Source: Gyrodactylus bullatarudis (lineage: Eukaryota; Platyhelminthes; Monogenea; Gyrodactylidea; Gyrodactylidae). From it: DNA of 64,000 bases. Of this stretch, positions 56,301 through 64,000 are shown in pieces. The position numbers were made by a program, and so were the translations under genes. Numbering within the stretch: the first letter of the stretch is position 1; every line of letters starts with the position of its first letter. Below the pieces are notes generated by a model, which saw only the letters and a list, made by a program, of their open reading frames with translations, was not told the DNA's origin and ran no database searches. The stretch is from contig SSNU01000307.1 of the NCBI GenBank assembly GCA_012064415.1, positions 1 through 64,000 on the forward strand, given 5' to 3'.

Positions 56301-59300
56301 TTTCATAATCGAAATGCATCATAATAAATGTATCATACAATATTATAATAAGGAATTAAAACGAATACAAGAAAGCTACAATGAGGCTCAGGAGACGATT
56401 AAAAAAATGCAGATTTGTGCCTCAATGGAAGAGGCAAAGATCAACTCCCAAATAACAAAGTTACGCATGGAAAGAGACCAAGTGAGGATATTGAATCTTG
56501 TACTGTTCAATGGAAGATATTTTATTAAAATTTCTCTTAGATTGTCCGAGAATTCAACCAGGAATTTGGCGAAGAGCAAACCACTCGAATCAAAGGTAAG
56601 AATTTGTAATAGAATTTACATAGTTATACATTTACACATTAGGATAATAAAAGATTTTATTTTCCCCGAATAATGTTCCATGCCTTGATCAAAAATTGAT
56701 GTTTTAGCCGAGAAACAAACATTTTTGAAAATCATCAAAAATTACCAAATCAAAATCAGAAAAGCAGCTAACGACATTTTTGAATTTTTATCAACCTTAG
56801 TGACCAAAATCCAAATCATTTGTTTATTAGTTACAACTTATCCGCTCATTTCTGGGTATCCATAAGATAATTATGTTCTTAACTCTAGGCGTGAAAGTCA
56901 TTCTCCATGACGTCATTGCCCATCCTTCCCACTAAATCCCACGGACATGATAAAACAACGAAATTCACCATGAAGGCCCTCTTGATGATAAGATTACTAT
57001 TTTTGAAGATAAAACTTAAGAAACTCATTAAATGGCCTAGATAAACCTTAGTAAAAATTCATTGAAGATTGCGCGGTGATTTGAAAAATTCTGGAATTTT
57101 AAAGCTAAATGATATAATGGTGAAGCATTTTCGACACAAAGTAGTGCTTAATGTTTTATCAGAAAAGTTGATACAAAAATGAGTTTAAAAATTTCACCCT
57201 ACCTTACTGTATGCCTTATTATATTTATTATATATGCCTACCTTATTTATTTCCTACACCTATTTTACCAGATTATTCCTGTTAATTTTTTATCCTAATT
57301 ACAACATAAAGTCAAGATAGTTGAGTCGATCTAATAAAATAAATTCACAGCAAAGAATGGAACGTCCATCGTGTATTTTCTCTTGGTTCAGTAAATGTGT
57401 GAAATTTAGTATTCTTACAGGATTAAAAAAAATTAATTAAGAATTATTTTTCCTCTAATCAACTAGGCCATTGTCTATGAGAGTAAGCGGCTCAGAATAA
57501 GAGCACTGCTCTTTCTATCAAAAAAAACAATTAAAATTGATTTGTTAATATAAAAAATCTAAGCTAAAATCTCTGCCCCATATACTTCAAGAGTGGAAAA
57601 TTTCCTAAAAGTTTATTTCAAAATATAATTGGGATGAGATCTGAATTCTGTACGTAATAATTTTATCTTTTTACTCTGACTCGGCTCCACAAATATTTGA
57701 TTTTTTAAAAATATATATTCAAGTTTATCTATAAGAATGGAACAGACTTTTGCAAGAGTAAAATATCTCTACTCAACATAAAACAGACGAAATGAATACA
57801 GTACTTTTGTATTTTTCAACTGTCTTCTAAAATGAATTATCATTCTCAGTAAAAAGAGCGACAACCTGAAAATTTTCTGCTAACATTTAATTTGTCTTGA
57901 ATTTGGTTGAAATGCAAATTTTTTGTCTTTCATTTTCTCAGCAAAAAATACCATGCCTTTGAAACATTGATTTGAAAAAAGATAACTAATCAATACAGGT
58001 TATGCTTCTCTTCAAATGCGTCACAAGAAATTGACTTTTTTCTCTCGATTATTTCATTAAGGGAATTAAAAATAAATAAAAAACTCATTCAATCTCTATA
58101 GTTCCCCAATATACAAAGTGTGTCACACATGCGATTTCATTCATAGAAAATGGAACAGATCAGAATTAGATTAATTAATATACCTTTTTTCAGTTCTATA
58201 TGAACTTTGGGCATTACATTAAGGAAATCTTGGGGTCAAACTTGAGCAAAAGAATATCATTTTAAAAATTAATAAAAATTATTGAATTTCCCATAGATCC
58301 ATGTCTTGGAACCAACTTTAAATTACTATACTTTAGTAGAGAACCGCCCAACCAATAATATTGGAAAATAATCGAACGTCACTCAATTATGTTTCTTACA
58401 TTCAAAGATATTAAAAGACTTTTCTTAAAGTCCTGATAATATTTTTGCATCAGTGTAAGGGTCTTAAAATCTAGAGTTTTATCATATTCAAGGTAACCTA
58501 AAGAAAATCTATACGATAGTTTTTAAGCAAAGATAAAAAAAGGAAACTGATGAATATCAAATCTTGAATTTTTTTAGTAATATTTTGATGAAATTGTCTC
58601 TGACTAACCAGAGAGGATTCGAAACTAATACTCTAAATTTTTTTTTTCTTAAACTCTATAGAGTGCAAACCTTTTTCGATTACATCCGTATTTTCAACAA
58701 AGAAAAATTGATATTCTCTTGAAATTAAATTGATTTTCCAAAGTTTAAGATGAATACTCAATTTAGTATTTTTATTACCAAGAAATACCTTTATAGCTTA
58801 TATAAAAATTATGAATAAGTTATTACCAAAGAACCATTTCATTATAATCAACATACACACCTGAGACACATCTTATTATTATCTTTTACATGTAAAGGAG
58901 TATTATTCTGTATGGATGATGGAACACAAAATAGTTATGAATACTTACTCTTTAATTTTATCTAATGCACATTGTCTTACAAATCGTCAATCATAGCGTC
59001 TTGTCGGGTTTAGAATGTTTAATCATTTTTATCACGTTCATTGTTCAAATTATAATTATTGATCAAAAATTAGCAACCCTTATTCTTTTGGTAAAATTGG
59101 TACAATTTTTACATCCTATTGAAGGACATTTATGAAGGTTTTATAGATTTTTTATGAATCTTGATTCCAAAATTATGGAAAAATATTAGGTTATCTTTTC
59201 GTTTGATTGATCTTCAAATCGAACGAGTTTCTAAATGAATATCAAATTTTCAAGGGGAAAAATGTGAGTGGAGGGTTAAAAAATACTTTTCTTATACAAC

Positions 59301-62300
59301 AATTATTTCAACCATCTTTGACTCATTTATTTAGGTATGATCTTTTGCATCAAAAATGTAGTTCACACATTTACTGAACCGTTGTATATTAGATTGGGTT
59401 CCTATTATTTTAAAAGTTGAAAATTAAAAAAATCTAATTCACTTTCTAAACTAAACGAAAAGCGTAGATTAAGAATTTTGACTCCATCTAATCGTATCGA
59501 TACTTATTATTAGGGCGACCAGAAAAAGGCATACTTTATGATGAAAAAAGGCAATTTTTAATTCTGAAAAAGGCAAAAAAAGGCAAATTCATAAAATCGA
59601 ATGTTTCTCACGAGAAGCACCCCAAGAAGGTATCTGCTGAAAGCGGACTTAAAGGAGATCTCATTAAAAATCCAAAAAGTAGCTTTAACAACATAGTAAA
59701 GCATAAAAGGTATATTCATATAATCGAATATCTCTCACAAGTAGTGATTTAAAAAAATTAATCAATTCTTCAAGCCTTTCAAGTGAATAGAATGAGAATG
59801 AGATGTTGAGTTGGATAAGCCATTTCTATTGGCTGTTTACCGAGTCCCCCCTAAAATTAGATTCAGACAATGAAAATTTAACTAAGATCAAGATAAACAA
59901 GGATAAAAAATTTGCACAATCCTTGAAAAAAATGAAAAAGCAATCCTTTTTAAAAAAGGCAAAAAAAAGGCAAGCCTCCTCGAAATAGGCAAAAAAGGCA
60001 AACTTATTTCTCTTATCAATAGGTTTAGAAAAAAAAGGACTGAATTTTTAATATTTTCAAAGTATTTTAGACTCACTCTCAAAAAAGGCAAAAAAGGCAT
60101 TTTGGTCGCCCTACTTATTATTAACACTTCATGTCCCATTGTTCCAGCAGTGGAACACAACTCTTTCTCGACCGATAATTTTAACTGAAAGATACCTAAA
60201 ACACTTTGTTTACCCCTCTTTAGAAAGGAAATTTATTAAGCTACAAAATTATGTATAATTATAATTCATAAAGATAACTTTTCACTGATGCAGACCATAG
60301 TTACTTGAAGAAGGGTGATTTTTTGAAAATGTTGTCAAATATTTGAAAAATATTCAGAAGGTTATTTTGAAAAACTATATGCTGAGGTTTTAGAAAGAAA
60401 TAAAATAACTTTCTTTCGTAAAATAATAGTCGTAGATTTCAAATATGTAATCGCCTGCTCGATATCTCACATAGTTTAGAAGATAAATGGTTTTAGAGCC
60501 TAAAAATACCAATTTTAATCTCTATTATCTTTGAAAGGATAAGTCAGCTTACAAAAAGGAATTCAGATTCAGAATCAGCGTAATTATTTTGGTCAATTTT
60601 CTCATTTGTGCGATGAAAAAAAATAATTTGGGACATGAAGGGTTAAATGGGGGATCGTTCTCAAATTAACATTAAAAGTGTTTAGAAAATTTGAAAATTT
60701 AGTCAAGAACCCAATAAAAGTTATCCAATTAGAATTTGGCTTTTATTCTCCCAGAAGTGTGCTTTCTCATCCATTACATAATTTAATTTATTTAGCTCTC
60801 TTGCGTTTCAAAAGCTTAAGGAATCATGCTAGAGAAAATCTATCGAGTTTCACGTATTCCATCTACATTGTGATACTAAAAATCAATTTTTGATCACTCT
60901 CTCACACTGAAATCAACAAAAATTTTCAAATCAAAGTTCAAAAAAATGGGAATTTGGCGCTACTTCAAGATTTAAAATTTGCCGTATTTTCCTTAAAAAT
61001 TGATTTTTTCTAAATTTTTTTTCTCCGTACCGTGAAAGAGGGCCTCATGATCTAGATTCCATAAAATCTTGATCAAATTCGATTTCCTGATGAAAAAATT
61101 GAGAATTTTGTAAAATCCATAAATTCCTATCTTCATATTAACTAGCTTTAGTAGTATGAAAGTGAATTAGAATTTTTTGGTTTTCTGCAGAGACCAACTC
61201 TACTGTATATATTTCACAGGAATTGAATTTTTGAAATCAATCAATAAAATTGTATTTTATTTTTTGAATTCCTATCAAATGAATTGTATGAAAGTAAATT
61301 TTAAATTCTATAAATCTAAAGTTTCTCAAATCGAGTATTCAGATTAAAAAATTTCAACGATGAACAAACATTATTGTATTATAATTTCTCTAGAGTAAAT
61401 TGAAGTGAAAACTTTTCACTTTTAAACTTGTGAAGAATATATACACAAAGAGCAAAATAACTATGCAAACATTGGTTGCACTTTCGTAAGCCTAAATAAC
61501 AACATACGAGCAAAGAGTATATACACAGTTCAGAAAGTGTAGTATGAAAATCGATTGAAAATATTATAAAAATAAATTTTCACGGCGCTTAATTCGGCAA
61601 ACAACCTCCTTTTCACACCCCTCTCATTAAATATTATTATTTGGTTAAATTACTTATTGGCGAGCTTTGTTGAGTAAAGATATTACGAATCTACACTTTT
61701 TTTAACGCATTTAGTTTAAGGAGTTATTTTTGAAGGTTGAGCAAATAGAGTAACATATTCGAATTCTACACGTATGATTACTCGATAAAAGTAATCTTAC
61801 TTTTTAGGAAATATGTTTTCAAAAAGACGTTTAAAAAAATCAACATTCTTTTAACTAGTAAAGCGCGTGTTTGAGAACTTTAATGGTTAACCTTTCAACT
61901 CCCAGTTAGTCATGATCATATATGAGACAGGTAACTTTCTCAAGACATAATTCTATTTGAAAGAAACTAAAAAATATTTCATTGGCCCCTTTTCAGGAAG
62001 AAAAACTAATATTTTTTCGAATGAACTATGACTTATCAAGTTACAAATTTTCATCGAAGAGAAAATTTAAAAATGAAAAATATAAAGAGGGTTTTTTTGA
62101 AAACCCCTCCCAGAGATCAAAGAGGAAAAAGAAAGAAACTTTTATCGAGAAACAATACCCATAGAACTCCAAAATGTGATTACCCTGAATTCATCTATGG
62201 AAATAAAAACTTGTGCCATTTTCAGGGCCTAAAAATGGTCGTTTTTACAAAATTTCCAATTTCAGCTATGTACTTTGGAAAAAAATTTCCCTTGATCTTT

Positions 62301-62625
62301 AAGGGCTAGAATTGGAATCGGTCTCGAGGGTTTCAAAATTGTATTTCTAGAGAATGATTCTCAAGGCAACTTATAAATAATTATTATTAATTCAACCCAA
62401 TCTTTTATAGGTCAGTTAGCTGCTAGTGATACTCTAGTCCGATATCAAGAATCTCAAGAAATCATCCGACAGTTAACCGAGGAGAATCGACGTCTTCAAG
62501 CAAAAATCAATGAAATGCAAGAGGAATTACTCTCCAGTAGCTTTGAGCAGGGACAAATTCTTCTCAACTCGAAATTGTCAGCTCAAACACTTGCTGATGA
62601 ATTAAATGAAATGACTCGTGAAGAG
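53385..62625 (+). CDS. Rab11-FIP3/4-like (Nuf-type) EF-hand coiled-coil protein
   Basis: Exons: 53385-53534, 53562-53655, 53696-53924, 54219-54306, about 54604-54834, 56159-56290, 56353-56481, 56541-56595, 62411-62625; all joined phases agree, though the acceptor of the fifth exon is uncertain. Two EF-hand-like units open the protein (DTENRGFITREQFKDKF; DPDKDNNIDFNDFKNAL), then a Ser/Asp-rich linker and a long coiled coil (LKDQVRQMVEQMEILNQ onward). The block EELLSSSFEQGQILLNSK then LADELNEMTREE matches the segment just before the Rab-binding domain of FIP3/4/Nuf, endosomal Rab11 effectors in cytokinesis. The Rab-binding domain itself is not visible. Introns include a 27-nt and a 40-nt one and a 5.8-kb one. 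An alternative terminal exon at 63495-63626 is possible. Confidence 0.75.
59511..60113. mobile_element. hAT-type MITE, second copy
   Basis: 603 bp with termini tagggcgacca / tggtcgcccta, flanked by a perfect CTTATTAT duplication (59503-59510 and 60114-60121). About ten copies of AAAAAAGGCA are spread through it. Related to 7331-8138 by termini and motif, but with a different interior. It lies in the 5.8-kb intron of the FIP-like gene. Confidence 0.88.
60930..62330 (+). repeat. Dispersed repeat in FIP intron
   Basis: Discontinuous similarity to 47870-48700: 60935-61120 (aaaaaaatgggaatttggcg, aaagaggg, gatgaaaaaat) and 61915-62330 (gagacaggtaac, cataattctattt, cagggcctaaaaatggtcg). The order differs from the cactin-intron copy, so one copy has been rearranged. 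Confidence 0.55.
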
Positions 62626-63494
62626 GTAAGTACAACCTCTATAAAAAGATATTTTAACAACTTTTTATTCAATACTAAAACCTCTTTTATTCCAATGACA
62701 TCATCAACTTATTTCTTTTACTGTACTATCGACCTAGAGTCAATTTTGAAAACCTAAAGTCGGAAATTCTCAGTTATTAGTAATAGGGCCTCAAAATAAT
62801 TAAAAAATAGTATCTCATATACTGAAAAATGAGTAGAAAAAAGTACTTTCAAGAAAATTTAAGGGATTTTGATTAAAAGAATAGTCCTCTACCGTAAATT
62901 GTTGCAGTTTTTAGTCAATCTTGTGTCAACAAAATTTCTGATTTTTGTTCAAATTTTTTTCCATGATAGAAAATGACCCTTCAACTGTTCTTGTGCATAT
63001 TTTACAAAATACATACATCCTTTTAGTAGAAATTTGAAATTCATGAAGGAATAGTATCCAACAAAAAGCTACGATCTAGGTGATATTTTCTTACAAGATG
63101 AAAGCTCAATATCAGGAATATAGCTATCGAAAATTATGGTTGGTAGATAGTTGAGGGATACCATATTCTGAGATTAAATTTGAAAAATAGTACAATAAAG
63201 TACCTGGGCAACAATTTAGTACCGAAATAGTACCAGCTATTTTTCAAATAGGATTAATAGAGTAGAAATAGACCAAATAGTACTTTTCTGAGGCCCTAGT
63301 TATTGCTCAGTTCCAAACAATATCACAAAATCTATTTTATAATTCACGCTAAAAAAATCTCAAAAGTCTCAAAGAGATATCTCGGATTAGATAAAGAACA
63401 TTTAATAGAATTCCCATCAGAATCTCATTTAGAATCCTTTTTATATCAATTTTGAGTCTTTTACTCGATAGGGTCGAATGATTCAGAGCTACAG

Positions 63495-63626
63495 AAAAAG
63501 GATCATGAATCTTTAGAAGTTTTATTTGCGAATCTGAGATGCACTAGCTCTGACCAGGACTGTATCAAGTTGAGACGAAATTACACACAGCTTTGTAAAA
63601 AATATTACTCTATTCAAAAGAATTGA
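63495..63626 (+). CDS. Possible terminal exon of FIP-like gene
   Basis: After the acceptor gagctacag the frame is open for 43 codons (KKDHESLEVLFANLRCTSSD..) to TGA in phase 0, the phase left by the donor at 62625, and AATAAA follows near 63736. It contains no Rab-binding domain, so it would create an isoform lacking it, or it may belong to another transcript. Confidence 0.4.
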   Translation, partial: KKDHESLEVLFANLRCTSSDQDCIKLRRNYTQLCKKYYSIQKN

Positions 63627-64000
63627 ATTATTTTTCTCAATAGACTATGATCAGGTTACCGACAAATCACTCAGAAAAAAAATAATATTTTGATCAGAAA
63701 TATTGATTTTGCTTCTGTGTGATTTATTCGTATAATAAATATATATAGATATTTCATTAAAACGAAATGATATATAAAGTTTAATCTTCGTTTATTTTAC
63801 CATGAAACTCTATTTCTATTCAGTAATCAAATTTGATGATCGTAAAATAACTCAACATTCAATTCATGCCACAGATTAGTGAATGGCTTGAGGATAATTC
63901 CTTACACATAATCTTTCTCATCCTCTAAACATATTTTTGCTTCCTGAAGAACTGTCTAGTTACAAATTATTAGTATTGAGACTCTCATTCAACACTTTCT
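63627..64000. other. Non-coding to window end
   Basis: A+T-rich sequence with AATAAA near 63736. No exon with a Rab11-binding domain was found up to the window end. Confidence 0.5.

Noticed and set aside
59803..60160. Lys-rich and Phe-rich frames
   Set aside because: They arise from AAAAAAGGC motif repeats inside the hAT MITE.
61982..62309. Basic 60- and 93-codon frames
   Set aside because: They lie in a dispersed repeat in the FIP intron that is also present, without the frames, in a cactin intron.

Overview
This is nuclear DNA from an animal: roughly 70% A+T by eye, with spliced genes whose introns run GT..AG, one metazoan-type tRNA-Glu, and conserved metazoan genes (P2X receptor, macoilin, cactin, TMEM59, Rab11-FIP3/4-like, TIMM22, MRPL42, ALDH3-type dehydrogenase, a three-HMG-box protein). 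Many introns are extremely short (23, 27, 28, 30, 34-36, 40 nt), which points to a small-bodied invertebrate; flatworm-, dicyemid- or orthonectid-like lineages are known for such introns. The species cannot be fixed from the sequence. All exon structures were built by eye from splice-site consensus and reading-frame continuity.

Layout. 1-11.3 kb is a transposon graveyard: foldback repeats, TTAA-type (piggyBac-like) MITEs, a decayed hAT transposase, an hAT MITE with perfect 8-bp target duplications, and a Penelope-like element (reverse transcriptase plus GIY-YIG endonuclease) whose flanking repeat carries a hammerhead ribozyme motif. 11.7-16.5 kb holds three tandem same-strand genes for small secreted proteins sharing one exact eight-cysteine spacing; two also carry long Gly/Met-rich repeats, and a 171-bp-arm inverted repeat lies between genes one and two. 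18.2 kb is tRNA-Glu(CTC). 18.4-23.2 kb is a seven-exon gene for an unidentified two-anchor membrane protein with transposon debris in its introns, followed by three unrecognised ORFs to 24.8 kb. 25-37 kb is sparse, with GA/CT and other simple repeats, PLE fragments, an intact mariner element, and a single-exon gene that looks like a domesticated Tc1/IS630-type transposase.

37.4-64 kb is a compact housekeeping island: macoilin(-), ALDH(+), HMG(-), P2X(+), cactin(-), TIMM22(-), TMEM59(+), MRPL42(+), Rab11-FIP3/4-like(+). Neighbouring divergent start codons are only 31-133 nt apart and convergent stops 84-91 nt apart, so promoters and 3' ends must be shared or overlapping. Long introns of macoilin, cactin and the FIP gene hold the mobile elements.

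Most notable: a P2X receptor lacking the cysteine-rich head and several ATP-contact residues; the eight-cysteine secreted family with its intervening hairpin locus; hammerhead motifs in the Penelope-like repeats; two genes with no visible start codon whose first exon follows a strong splice acceptor in frame, as expected if a spliced leader donates the AUG; and the transposase-derived gene.
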